Shown here: one piece after another, positions 1-11,037 of the stretch | Layout of the letters: every line of letters starts with the position of its first letter | Numbering within the stretch: position 1 is the stretch's first letter | Source of the DNA: Sequoia sempervirens | Taxonomy: Eukaryota > Streptophyta > Pinopsida > Cupressales > Cupressaceae | Direction: 5' to 3' | DNA length: 64,000 nucleotides | Assembly: GCA_007258455.2 (NCBI GenBank) | Contig: VDFB02254926.1 | Coordinates: forward strand, 62,001-126,000 | Notes under the pieces: model-generated | Database searches by the model: none | Seen by the model: the letters and a program-made list of their open reading frames with translations, nothing else | Told to the model about the DNA's origin: nothing | Position numbers and translations under genes: made by a program

Positions 1-721
1 CCTCACCGAATGCATCACTATGAGGTTTGGGGTACCCTTCACTCAGATGGTATGTGATAATGGTTCTGATTTTTCTTCTGCTGAGTTTATTTCCTGGGCG
101 TATGATCACAAGATTGTCTTGAAGTATTCTTCAAACTATTATCCACAAGGCAATGGAGTTGTAGAGTCTACCAATAAGAATCTCTTAGGGGTGATTAAGA
201 AACTGTTAGAACATAACCCTAGAGACTGGCATACCCAGCTGAGATTCGCATTGTGGGTAGATAGGAATAGGATTAAGGCTGCCTTAAACACCTGACCATT
301 CAAGCTTGTATATGGCCAAGAGCCTGTCTTTCCTATCCATCTGCAAATACCTATCCTGAAGTTCATGCTGAAATTTTACTCTAGTGACAATAGGATAGAG
401 ATCAGGTTAGCTACTTTGTTGAAATTAGGAGAGTAGAGAGATGTGGCCTTACAACAATTCTTTAGGAACCAGGCTATTATCAAACATTGGTTTGACAAAA
501 GAGCTAAGATAAAAGCTTTTAGGATATCAGACCTAGTACTGTTATGGGATAAAGCTAGTGAAAAGAAGGGCAGCCACCAAAAGTTTGACAAACTATGGCT
601 AGGTCCTTATTAAATTGCTCAGATCCTAGGGGAAAATGCTTTCAAACTTAGTATCCTAACTGAAGAGCTGGTTCCTTTGCCTATTAATGGGCAGTTCCTT
701 AAGCACTATTTTGAATCTTGA
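1..721 (+). pseudogene. Ty3/gypsy integrase, C-terminal part (element A), cut by window edge
   Basis: This is the C-terminal part of a retroviral-type integrase, the enzyme that inserts the retrotransposon cDNA into nuclear DNA. The frame is open from base 2, so the true start lies outside the window. The catalytic core shows a CDNGSDF aspartate motif and, exactly 35 residues later, the glutamate in GNGVVESTNK (DDE spacing intact). The C-terminal domain ends in a typical gypsy tail (LGPY..IAQILG...LPINGQFLKHYF); no chromodomain is visible. Three in-frame stops (293-295, 434-436, 611-613) interrupt it and the frame ends at 719-721. The element's 3' region and 3' LTR follow directly, so this is the last domain of element A. 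The family call is firm; the exact lineage is not determined. Confidence 0.9.
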
Positions 722-1693
722 GGCTTGTTAATTTATGTTCTGTATATAAGTAATTCATTGTTTTCTTTATGTAAATAATTTATTTTGTCTCCTGTTTGTA
801 AATAATCTGTAGTTATGTATATAAATTTTGTGCTTCAGTTTGTAAATAACTCTTTCCTTTATGTGAATAATCTGCTGCTCCTTGTGTAGATAATTTACTC
901 TTTGCTTGTAAATAGTTTAATGCTTATTTGTTTGTTCTTTCCTTCTATCCTTTGGGTTTCCTTTGCTATTTGGTCTTTGTTTTGTTTTAGTTCTTTGGGG
1001 TTGATATGTCCTTGCTGTATGAAATTGTGGGTTGTTATCTGAAGCATACTTTGGTCATTAGGAGAGAAGTGGTTTAGATATTTTCAGGTTTCCTGATCGG
1101 ATGATTTTTTCCTCAATTCGTTGTTTCATGCTTGTTGTTAGTAAAAGTTGTGGAAAGTTTTGGAGAACAAGGTACCAAGTAAGTAACATTCATCAACTCC
1201 CCTGAATCTGTCACAAATCATTAAAATCATCTCCTCTTCTAGTAGTGTATTTGTCCTAGAATGACAGTGTTGTAAGATTTGAGTGAAAATTTTGACTTCC
1301 AAGTGTTGTTATGAGGTCCATTATAGTTTTCAACCTAGATCAGTTATTAAACATCTGACATATTGAAAAGAAAAAGAGAATTAAATGAAATATTTGAAGA
1401 AAAAGAAAAGAATTATCAAAAGAAAAGAGGATTCAATATGAATGAGTGATTCCAGTATCTCTACTGGGGCTATGGATGTCTGATTGGCAGTAGAGCAATG
1501 TTGTGAGAGAACTAGAGGTATCTTCGTCAAGGCTATGGATGTCTAACTGGCAGTGGAGCAATGCCCAGGATATCATTGCACGAAGGAAATCAACTCATGT
1601 AGTTCAAATCTTGCACATTATTATTCAAATGATGAAGAAACTCTATGAAAGAATGATGCACAATTGAGCACACACATTGATTCAGGGGGTAGG
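722..1693 (+). other. 3' untranslated internal region of element A with polypurine tract
   Basis: No coding sequence is seen between the integrase stop and the LTR. The segment is T-rich. It contains a 33-bp near-perfect direct repeat (1468-1500 and 1531-1563, starting GGCTATGGATGTCT). It ends in a purine run, CAGGGGGTAGG (1683-1693), directly before the LTR's TGTTGAT; this is the likely polypurine tract that primes plus-strand synthesis. Confidence 0.65.
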
Positions 1694-2829
1694 TGTTGAT
1701 TGACTTACATTTGAGATTCTAGCTCTACCTTGCTTGTTTTAACTCACCCAACTGGAGTCATCATGTTCATGAACTAGGAGTTCTGGGTAGCTGAATCCTT
1801 CAGATTCATGAAAATGGTTAAACCATTTTCCCAACTGAGTCACCATTTTTTATGCCTTGCATAACCACCCCATTTTGATTTGGAACAAAATGGGCCCCCC
1901 CTTCTCTTTTTATTTCTTTGCCTTTGTTATTTGCTTTGCTTTTGGGGGTTCTTCTGTTTCTCTGTGATTTATCTTTTCTTCTTTTGTTTCTCCTTTTTTT
2001 ATCTTTTGTTTTGTTATTTCTCCTGAGTTCGGGATTTTCCACCCAATCCGGATTTTCACAGATCTCACTCGACCTCTGGCCAAATGCTGTTGTTCAGGGA
2101 TTTTTGGTCTTCACAAAATTTTCCGTGGACCAGATTTTCCTGAAATCCCTGAGACCTCTGAGGAGATGTACCTTCTTTGTGGATTTCTTTCTCCACCAAA
2201 TTTTCCCAAAATCTGTTGTTCCTTGTTTGTTCCGAGTTTCCTAGAATGTCTTCTCTTTCATAGAAATCCGTCCTACGTGGATTTCCCCAGAATTTGGTGG
2301 AATGTGAAGAAGTATCGAGTAGTAGGACTAGTTAGCAAATGGTGATGCATTCTATGATTCCTTTATATTATTTTGAAGATCTCGCATTTTGTTCCTGGTT
2401 TGATAATGATCGGATTAAGTTTCTAGTGGGTGTTTTCATGTTTATTTTGCGGGAATCTACCTAACTAGGAATTCTCCGAAATTCCTCCTTGGCTTGGATT
2501 TTGCGGGTTGACTTGAAACCCGAACTATTTGTATGATCATTTTGTTTTAAGTTTTAACGATACCCTACTGACAGGATTCGTTTTAATGATGATTTTGATT
2601 AATTAACTTTTGTTGGTGTGATCTTTACTATGATTTTCTTTGAATGCAGGATTAACTCACATACAGGGTGATTTTTGTCAAGGGAGCTCAATTGGGGTGC
2701 ATTCCTCAATCCATTTGGTTATGAAAATCAGTCAAGGCAAAATTCAGCAAGACTTTTCTAGATTCTTACCGACTGGTGGTTCGGCTCTGACTGTTTGAAA
2801 TCCAAAGAATTAGAATACTCCCCATTGTG

Positions 2830-4350
2830 TATCTTATCGGTGTAGGGTTATCACGGTCTCCCCGACCTATGGTTTTTTTGGTTCAAATCTGCATTTATGT
2901 TACTTATCAGCAAGACCCCAGAGATGTCATAGCGATCAAAAATCATATGCAGGATCCATCGGCAAGACAAGGGTCATCGTCTTGGTGGCATGAATTTCCT
3001 ATCGGCATGGGGGGTTTCCTTCGAAGAGATGTCTCGATGAGATCTTGGGGTCTCACCGACCAACGGCAAAAGGCAGACATTGTTGGCAGATGTTCTCTCT
3101 TCATCGAGATGTCTCGGCGAATCCCTAAAGTTTCACCGACTACCCCACCACTAGAAAACACTTTAGCGGGAGTCATCTTCATCAGCGTATGGTCTTGGAA
3201 AAGTCTCCATGTCTCGCTGACCACTATCAAGAGGTGATCCCTTTCGGCATAAGGTGTTATCCCCACCAAGATGTTTCGGCAAGTTTACGAAGTCTCACCG
3301 ACTAAGCAAAAAGGGGGATCACTATATACTCTCACCGAATGAGAAAGGTCTAAGCGACACGAAAGAACTTTGGCGAGAGAACCGGTGTGTCACGGCGACA
3401 AAAGGGTGAACTAGTAAAGCTTTCCCTGAGATATCGGGTATCTATGGGAAGTCTTCCCGACAAAGGGATGTTACAGCGAAGCACATGCAACGGCGGAACC
3501 CATCTCGACATGACTACATCAAATGTCTCCCCGAAATGGAAAATATTCTAAGGATGATACTTTAGGTAAGAGGTCTACCTGAAATGAAAGGTCTTACTAA
3601 AGGATCAATCTTTGGTATGACATAAGGAGCATGCTAAGAAGTTTCAGCGAAGAAATTAGGTCTCGTCGACATAGAACGAAGCAGCATCGAAAAAGGGTCA
3701 TGCTTTCACCACAAGGTCTTGGTGAAGAGCGAAGGTCACATCAAAATAGAAAGGTTGGGGCTCATGGAGGATAGGAAGAGGTCGGGAAGACTCCGAGTGA
3801 ATGAAAGACTTTGTTGTAGGGTCACAGCAATATTGGATGGTCTCGCCGATGACAAGGAGGGCTCGGTAAGAGAATAGGAGTTCAGGATAAGGTCTCCCCG
3901 ACCCAACAGAGTCTCATTGACACAAGGAAGCTCGCCCAAAGATTTGGCCTTCGACAAAAGGTCTTGCCGACTTACCAGTGTCACACCGAAAGAATAAAGT
4001 CAGCCCACCGCAGGATAAGGAGGATGTTGGGGAGACTCCAAAGGAAAATGAGGACTTTGCCATGTGGTCTTGTCGATATACTAAAATCTTGTCGATAGCA
4101 GTAGGTTCACAAATGAAAAATAGATTATTGGTATAACCATGGGGAATCGCCATGACCTTGGGCCAATTAAGGGGTCTTCCCGAAAGGAAAACAAACTCCG
4201 AGCCAGAGCGGGGGATACCATCGTTGTGGCATCCTGCCAACGAGGTGAGGTCTCGGTGATAGGAAAATGAGCTCAATGTGACTTCTGAAGCCCGCTAAGA
4301 CCTCTCACCGATTCACCCAGGCTATTCTGATGCTTGTAAGATAAAAATCG
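2830..4350. repeat. Degenerate short-motif array inside LTR A
   Basis: The core TCTCaCCGAc and variants (TCCCCGAC, TTCACCGAC, CTCGCTGAC, TCGGCGA) recur dozens of times at irregular spacing of roughly 20-40 bp. Examples are near 2862, 3050, 3133, 3209, 3292, 3330 and 4298. The segment is more GC-rich than its surroundings. It looks like an old, eroded minisatellite within the LTR's U3. Confidence 0.6.
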
Positions 4351-4975
4351 CATCGAGGAGACACCGATTGTGTCTCACTAACCTACGATTTAGGTCAGAC
4401 CACTCTTGACTGCTCAAAATTCAACGTGGCATCTGATCATCCAATCAGAGGGAGCTGAGAGGGACCTTTGACTAATTAATCACCCTTGTGGAGGGGACTA
4501 ACAGAGTGCAACTCGATGGATTCTTTTTGAGAACAGTTGACGAAGAATCTGTTCGGGCGATGGTGCAAAGATCTAAGGAGGCCTGATGGTGTTTTCAAAA
4601 GACAGTCAACGAGCAGAGGACTCCAGAACAAAAGGGGGGCCGAAGAATGAAGAAGCCATGACTTAAAGGGACACCTGTGGCGACCACTGATAGAGGCAGA
4701 CCAATATTAATGTAGATATCTTGGAGCATTCAAGGCGACTCTGCGAGGGATTTCAAAGGTGGAAATGAAGATGCCAGAGTTAATGCTGCAGTTGTCAAAA
4801 GATCTAAAAATACTTCTCCTGTGAGTAGGAATCCTTCATCAACATGGACAACAAGGATTCACATTGAATGCAATTTTGACTTTCCTCAAAAAGATCTGAG
4901 AGTCGACTCTCCTAGATGCAGATATTTTGTAAACCCTAGCGCAAGGGACAACACATTCTTTTGGTACACACTCTG

Positions 4976-4982
4976 TATAAAT
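4976..4982 (+). promoter_or_regulatory. Putative TATA box of LTR A
   Basis: TATAAAT lies about 867 bp from the LTR end, matching the position of TATA boxes in the related LTRs I (about 859 bp) and F (about 892 bp). The shared placement is the main support. Confidence 0.5.
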
Positions 4983-5842
4983 GGAATTCTTGCCTCTTTG
5001 TAAAGGTTAGACAATAAGGGATTAGAATTGCTAGATCTAGAGAAATTTTAGACTGAGAACCATTGAGAGTTAGAACTGTTAGGAGTTAATCAGTGAACAG
5101 AAAGAGATAGAATTGCATCTTGATTCTCAATAATGAGAGCTTCTTTGTCTTCTTGGTTAGCAATAATATTTTAGTATAGAATGTAATGTATTTTCTAAAT
5201 TCTCTTAGTGTAGTTGGAAACAATCTGGAGCCTCAGATTCTCTGTACACTAGTGATTGTGCCAGCTTTGTAAATATTGTTTATCTGTTTTAATAATAGTA
5301 GGAACAATTAGAGTTTAATCTACTTCATGTTGTATTCCTAAATGATATTTGTCTTAATTTAATCATTTGATTTGTGAACCCTTCAAGGAATGAAAGGCTA
5401 TTTGTGTTTTATTTAAATGGTAGCTAAAAGTCTATTATTTGAATTAGCACTATGAATGGAAGAGGCTATGTGTAATTCACAAGCTTATCTTGTTCTGCAG
5501 TTTTAGTTTATAATTCCTTGAAGTTACCAAGTCTGGTTAAGATTGGATGAACTATTGTTCTTTTCTGTTTCAAAACCCTGATCTATCTTTTGTTGTTTCT
5601 TTAAAACCCTAGTTAAAGTAGATTTCATTTCATGTTTGATCTTAGAACAATCCAACAGCTCAACACCAACAAGCCCCTTGAATATTACTGTTGCATTGAC
5701 CACTGAGTAACGTCAGTATAGTTGAGACCCAACTACAAAGACCTTGGGAGCTAAGGCATCCATGTGTTGCCTTTCTCTTTCAGGAGAAGCAGAATAGCGA
5801 TATTCTACTTGCATTGTTGTGGTGCCAAAATCGCCATCAACA

Positions 5843-6043
5843 AGTACTATGAAACTTATTCCAATGAATATGAATGATATTCTCTCTCCTCCACTGCTTT
5901 GATGGACCTTGATAAACTATTTGGGACATTTGACGAGCCTTCCCTTAAAAGAAAATTTGATCAAATGCTTACAATTAATCCCCTACCAAGCTTGCCAAGT
6001 CCCTGTCCAAAATTCCCTTTGAACAAACAAGAGTGGATCAAAC
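5843..6043 (+). pseudogene. Element E polyprotein linker, fragment 1 of 3
   Basis: This is part of the gag-pol polyprotein of a Tat-lineage gypsy element on the + strand. One stop (TGA) interrupts an otherwise open frame with residues such as ALMDLDKLFGTFDEPSLKRK and NKQEWIK. It begins where LTR A ends and stops at the CAAAC target duplication (6039-6043) of element B. The frame continues at 38118 after removal of B, then at 63313 after removal of F. By position it corresponds to the region between the G-patch and the RT of element D. Identification rests on the third fragment, which aligns well with D and B; this piece alone has no recognised domain. Confidence 0.7.
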
Positions 6044-7430
6044 TATGATAAAAAAATACTAGTATGGGCTGAATTATGCTTGATCCATGAAGAATCGAAG
6101 CATAATGAAGCCACCAATACTCAAATCTCAAAAAGATCGATCAAACAAAATTAAAACTAAACATTTCATCAAAAACTAACATCCTAAATTATGAAAGCTT
6201 TGAAAACATCTACTCTAATCCATTCAAAATTTATCTTGTTGTGGAATTGGTGTTGTGTTGATGTGGAATGATGACCCTTTCCCAATCTTGTGATTTGTGA
6301 GCCTGTTTTAGTCCATTGTATGGAAGAGAATCAATGAGACCATGGTGTTTGATGGGTGAAAACCTAGTTTATGCTAAAATGAACATGATGCAACCTAAGT
6401 TACCATGATTCTATGCTACAAATGATCTAATTATGCAATTGCTAAGCTAGTATAAGCTAATCTAAGCTAAAATCATGCTAAAAGATGAAAGCCCTAATTT
6501 ATTTACAAACTAAGATGGATGCAAAGAAGCCATTAATGGAAGCCTGAAGCTAATATGCAATGAAAATGAACTAAAACAAGCTAAAAAGTGAGTAAAATAT
6601 GAGTGAGTGTGCACGTAAATTCAACAACATAAGTTTACAATAAAAGATCCATTCATTTGTCTCCAAATAGTGATCTATTTATAGGAGAGAAAATGAGGAA
6701 TGGATGGTTGAGATCAAAAAGCTTAATCAACGGTTCAAGATGAAGGGGACGAAAGCAATGGATCATGGATTCTCATCAACGTATGAGAATACAAGATGGA
6801 AGTTAATCAAAGGATCACACTTGCTTCAAAAAAACACACTTTTGACCTACTCACATAGGTCAAAGGTAACTTGTTTAGGAGGTTAAAGTATTTAGCTTAT
6901 TGAAGAAGCCAAGTGAGTTGATTGGAAGAGAGGGAATATTCCTTTAGGGTGAGGAAAAAGGTATTTTACAAATTAAAATAAATTTTTAATTGTGCAAAAA
7001 GGGATAAAGAATATTCCCTTTGATTAAAGGAAAATTAGTTTAATTGCTAATTAAATAAAATTTAATTTATGCAATTAGGGAATTAGAAGAACTAAAAGAC
7101 ATTTATGAAATTAGATGATTTAATAAATAGGGGAGGGATGAAATGATATTTAATTAAATAACTTAGGGTTATTTAATTAAATAAGATTACTTAGGGACTT
7201 AAATTAAATATTTTGATTTATTTAATTTAATTAGATGACTTGTTAGTGTGAAAAGAGATGAATTAACCCAATTTAATTAATTAGGCCAAATGGACAAAAA
7301 TGATGTAATTAATTAACTAGCTAGGCTAATTAAATCAATTAAGTGAAAAGAGGATGGATAAAGAGGAAATGATGTTAATAAATATGATTTAAGTGTATGA
7401 CATTGATTAGGTAATTTTTCAATGTCTACA
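6044..7430 (-). repeat. 3' LTR of element B (1387 bp)
   Basis: It aligns along its whole length with 36703-38112, with visible substitutions and small indels, so the two copies have aged. On the minus strand it starts TGTAGACATTG next to the polypurine tract and ends in a decayed terminus (CATA instead of CACA). The middle is rich in TTTAATTAAAT runs. TATAAATA on the minus strand (6676-6683) is the likely promoter. Confidence 0.85.
6676..6683 (-). promoter_or_regulatory. TATA box, 3' LTR of B
   Basis: TATAAATA on the minus strand, conserved at the matching place in the 5' LTR (37334-37341). Confidence 0.55.
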
Positions 7431-7448
7431 TTTTCCCCCTCTTTGAAG
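7431..7448 (-). other. Polypurine tract of element B
   Basis: Minus-strand CTTCAAAGAGGGGGAAAA directly abuts the 3' LTR. Element D has almost the same tract (CAAAGAGGGGAAAAA) before its 3' LTR, and about 150 bp upstream of the tract also aligns between B and D. Confidence 0.8.
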
Positions 7449-7859
7449 CAAGGTACCTACCACTTCAGTTCAAAGAACAACGCATTGCAGATGAAAAATG
7501 CTGCCCAAATCAAAAAATAAAAAATTTCTAATTTTTTAGATGGCCCAGTGGAAGGATAAAACTGACTCCCTGCCCCCTTGAGAAATTGGGCAAATTTTTT
7601 GAATTTTGGGTTGATTTCTCGATAAAGGTTCAAAAGCCACCCCAAGGGTTCAGAAAGGCTCTAGGATGCAAGAATAATGCCAAAGACACAAAAAGCAATG
7701 CAAAATTAGTTCTAGATTGGAAAAATTGGTGCAAATTATAATAAACCCCATTATTAAGGTTAAATTAGGGCAAAAAATCCTAATTTTCTAGCTTAAATAG
7801 GTTAAGAGGGGTCATTTTCAATTCATTTGTGCATTCACACTTAAGAAATTCTTGCGATT
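7449..7859 (-). other. B 3' internal untranslated sequence, no gene seen
   Basis: The part next to the PPT (to about 7600) aligns with the 190 bp before D's PPT. The rest is AT-rich and unassigned. Short ORFs here have no recognisable features. Confidence 0.55.
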
Positions 7860-8452
7860 TGAGCTCTAACCCTTTGATGAAATGGCACACCATGAGCTTC
7901 CCCGACACATCTCTAATCAAGTTCATGAGTTCGCAAGACCACTGGTATGTGATTCAAAACCTAATTTGAAATTTGAAATTTCAATGCTTTTATTAGACAA
8001 ACTAGAATTTAGAATCTGGCGGCATCGTTATGTAGTGACGCCCAAACTTAAATTGGCAATGCCCAAATGATATATAGTGATGCACATGTATATGGCAACA
8101 CTTCTTCCAATTTGAAATTAGGGTTTCAAATCTTAAATGGCGACGCATTCTTATCTAGTGATGCACTTGTCGATTTCAAAGTTAAGGTTAGGTCATGCCA
8201 ATGTCTAAATCATGACACCATCTTATATGGTGACACTTTTTATGATTTCAAATTTGAAATGCATTGGGCATCGATATTTGAATTTTGAATATAGCGATGC
8301 TATTGTAAATAGTGACACTATCATGATTTTCGAGCTGAAATTTCCAAATAACTTCAAAATTTGATGATTTCCTGATGTCGTGTGCTTCGTGAGTGCAAAA
8401 TGTCTTCCCACCACTGATGTCAAGGGAGCACATGCCATCAATACTTGAGAGT
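7860..8452 (-). repeat. Leader-type repeat tract of a B-like element (J)
   Basis: Variants of GCGATGC/GCATCGTTAT and TAGTGACGC/GTGACAC recur about every 20-45 bp from 7980 to 8330. The same vocabulary fills the leader of B next to its PBS (36290-36620). A divergent B-type LTR lies immediately to the right, the same arrangement as in B. It is therefore read as the leader of another minus-strand copy, J, whose remaining internal region is missing. Confidence 0.5.
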
Positions 8453-9373
8453 AATGATGCATATGAAAAATTTGGATAAAATAAAAAATGATAAAACAAT
8501 AACATCCATTACCTAATCCAAATGTTCAATTCCTCAAATAGACACAATGATGGATGAATTATTCGATTGATTTGATATGTTGGTTGCTCAATTCAGCAAC
8601 ATAACATTGACATGGAGATGATAGATGAATGATGATAGACAGAAATGGATAAATGATTCAAGAATGATTTTTTCATCATAAGGATACTTGAAGAATCAAC
8701 CCCCCAAATGGCTTATGAGAGGGTAAATTTATAGAAAATGTCTGATTTGGATTGACGGTTGAGATTGGATTTCAATAAGATGTCTTAATCAATGGCCAAG
8801 ATTGAAAGTTGTAGTATGAAATAGCGTTAGGGAAAAATTAGGGCAAATGATAAGGATGAAGGGTTGAGATTGAATTATGAGATAATTCAATCAAGGGCCA
8901 GGATTAAATGAGATGTCAAGAGATAAGATTTGATGTTGAAGATAAGATTGGCATGGACAAGGAGGTGATAGGAGAAATTAAATAATAAAAATTATTTAAT
9001 TTAGGTGGCTAATGAATAATTAAATAATTAAAATAATTATTTAATACTAGAGGAATGAGACAAAAGGAATCATTTTGAATTAAATAATGATTTAATTCAA
9101 AATTCAAGAGAGTGGACCAAATTAAATAAAAAATAATAATTTAATTTATGAGAAAAAAGACTAATGAATAATTAAATAATTAAAATAATTATTTAATTAT
9201 AGTGGAAAGTGGACAAAAATTAAATAAATAAGAATTTATTTAATTAATCAAGGAGGAATAAAGATAAAAAATTAACTAATTAAATAATTAAAATTATTTA
9301 ATTATCAAAGACAAAAGAGGAAATGATGGAGAATTTAGAAATCACAAGCCTCAGATAATTTTTAGTGTCTACA
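8453..9373 (-). repeat. Divergent B-type LTR (element J), probable 5' LTR
   Basis: On the minus strand it begins TGTAGACA, the same terminus as the B LTRs, and shares blocks such as AAAGAGGAAATGATG near that end and dense TTAAATAATTAAAAT runs. It is clearly more diverged and shorter (about 920 bp) than the B LTRs. The left boundary is approximate. It abuts the plant-mobile-domain pseudogene at 9374 without a recognisable polypurine tract, as expected for a 5' LTR on the minus strand. Confidence 0.5.
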
Positions 9374-11037
9374 AAGAGATTGGGTGAGTTGTTCCAGGAG
9401 CACCTGAGAGAGATCAGATTGTGGTATATTGTATACGCACTTGTGATTAGGACCCATTTGGCTATAATGACAACTCTGTGTGAGAGATGGCATAGTGAGA
9501 CCACGTCCTTCCACCTTCAAACGGGGGAGGTGACAATTACAATAAAGGACATGGCAGATATAGTGTTTTCCTATCCATGGTGATCACGTGATTTACGACA
9601 CTAGTGTTGGATTTGATGCATTTCTAGAGGTGATGGAGATGGACTAGATTGTATTGGTCACATCTCAAATTTATTTAGATACATATAGAGGTCATGTGTC
9701 GACCTTTAGATTGATTGTTGCGACCATCATTTTAGGTTTGGTGGCTCCAGACATACGCAGCCAATTTTTCAGTCCTGGATGGGGTTTGGTGTGGCAATAG
9801 ATGCGATATAGGAGGACTCTTTTTGCATGGGGCCCATGATATATCATGATTTGCATGAGTTTATTTACTATGATGGGAGAGCCTTCACTGCAGTGTTACT
9901 CTTCTTCACATCTGGGCATGGGAGCATATTGTCATGCTTTGGCCCATTGTACAGATGGCGGACATGGAGCCAAATGATCTCGTTGTATGGAGATATCATG
10001 GTACCATCACACTTAGGCACATAGGACAGATTGGGCTCCCATACTAGAGATGAGTGATTGATGATATGACTGTGTTCTGCTAGCGGCCATGGCTTCAAAT
10101 GTTAGACTAGTTTGATGATGTTTAGCAACTCTACTTCGCTAGAAAGACCTATTACGTGCAGGGTCGGGAGCATACCATGATTGAGTGGTACCTTCTTGAT
10201 AGGGTAGCTAGACAGTTTGGCGATGTACAGGATAGGCCCGATGATGCCTATAGAGCCATTTTTGCTAGATCAACCAATCAGGTTCTAGCATGGGGATCGA
10301 GGATTCTGGCCCTAGAGGTCATTGACAGCTTCATACAGTTGGTTCCCTAGCCTTGGGTATATGATTAGGGTCATCCCAATGCATAGACCACTCCAGCTTA
10401 TGATGCATGGTTTGTCCCTCTGAGATGACTTATAGATTGAGCAAGTGCTACTCCTAGGTATAGACCATGAAGCAGAGGTGCGAGGGGAAAGGGACAAGGA
10501 GGCTAGGATGGCCATGATGGATAGGTTTTGTAGGCTCCTCTAGTGGGACAACAACCTCTAGTAGTGCAGCAACAACCATTTCCACCACCACCACCACCAG
10601 ATGTTCAAGACACAGAGATACAATAGATGCAATATTAGGTGCAGGCTTTGACAGGTGAGCAAGACCATGCCCACCAACAAGTTTTGGTTGTGACTGCTGA
10701 GTAAGACTAGGCTCGGCAATAGGTGGTTGCGTGACAGTTGAGAGTGATGCATCTTTGCAGAAAATTTAGGTTGTCATTAGGGAGAGAGATCACAAGGTGG
10801 CTAGGTGGTAGCAGATAGAGGTCATGGTTGCATCCACACATGGTCAGATTGTTTATGCGTGATTATATTGAGAGGATTTCACCAAAGTTGTGTATTATAG
10901 GCAACACTATCATAGGGATGTTCTAGCGGCTCTTTGTTAGCTAGATTTTTATCAGCACAATGATGTGCATCCTCGAGCAGAGGATCAGCCTGAGCAGTAC
11001 GCTAGAGAAGGTAGCAGCCACCAAGGCTAGCTCTTGA
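9374..11037 (+). pseudogene. Plant mobile domain (PMD, MAIN-like) pseudogene, antisense to element B
   Basis: Plant mobile domain proteins occur in MAIN/MAIL-type host genes and as cargo of plant transposons; their biochemical role is poorly known. The most diagnostic stretch is near 9450-9575: LCERWHSETTSFHL followed by TGEVTITIKDMADI, a close match to the family's ERWxPETHTFHLxxGExTITLxD signature. Later segments (around 9827-10024 and 10090-10350) read YDGRAFTAVLLFF, LYRWRTWSQM, LYGDIMVPSHLGT and REHTMIEWYLLDR in shifting frames. Multiple stops and frameshifts break it and the N-terminus is cut off at the J LTR. It lies between integrase and 3' LTR of B but on the opposite strand, as reported for antisense extra ORFs of Tat elements. 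The domain call is fairly sure; membership of B is inference. Confidence 0.7.

Larger units (their letters stand above)
1694..5842 (+). repeat. 3' LTR of element A (4149 bp)
   Basis: The boundaries rest on a perfect 7-bp terminal inverted repeat (TGTTGAT at 1694-1700, ATCAACA at 5836-5842). They are also supported by the polypurine run just upstream and by resumption of element E coding sequence at 5843. A TATA box lies about 870 bp before the end, as in the related LTRs I and F, which also end in CATCAACA. The 5' LTR is outside the window, so identity and target duplication (expected AGTAC, 5843-5847) cannot be checked. The LTR is unusually long and its middle is filled by a degenerate motif array. 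No convincing ORF was found in it. Confidence 0.8.

Noticed and set aside
1918..2244. 108-codon Leu/Phe-rich + strand ORF in LTR A
   Set aside because: Low-complexity T-rich sequence near the LTR start; no signal peptide-plus-domain logic and no conservation evidence.
6044..9373. A compact 3.3-kb element with 8453-9373 and 6044-7430 as its two LTRs
   Set aside because: The two LTRs differ greatly in length and age, and 6044-7430 pairs with 36703-38112 through CAAAC duplications and frame restoration of E.
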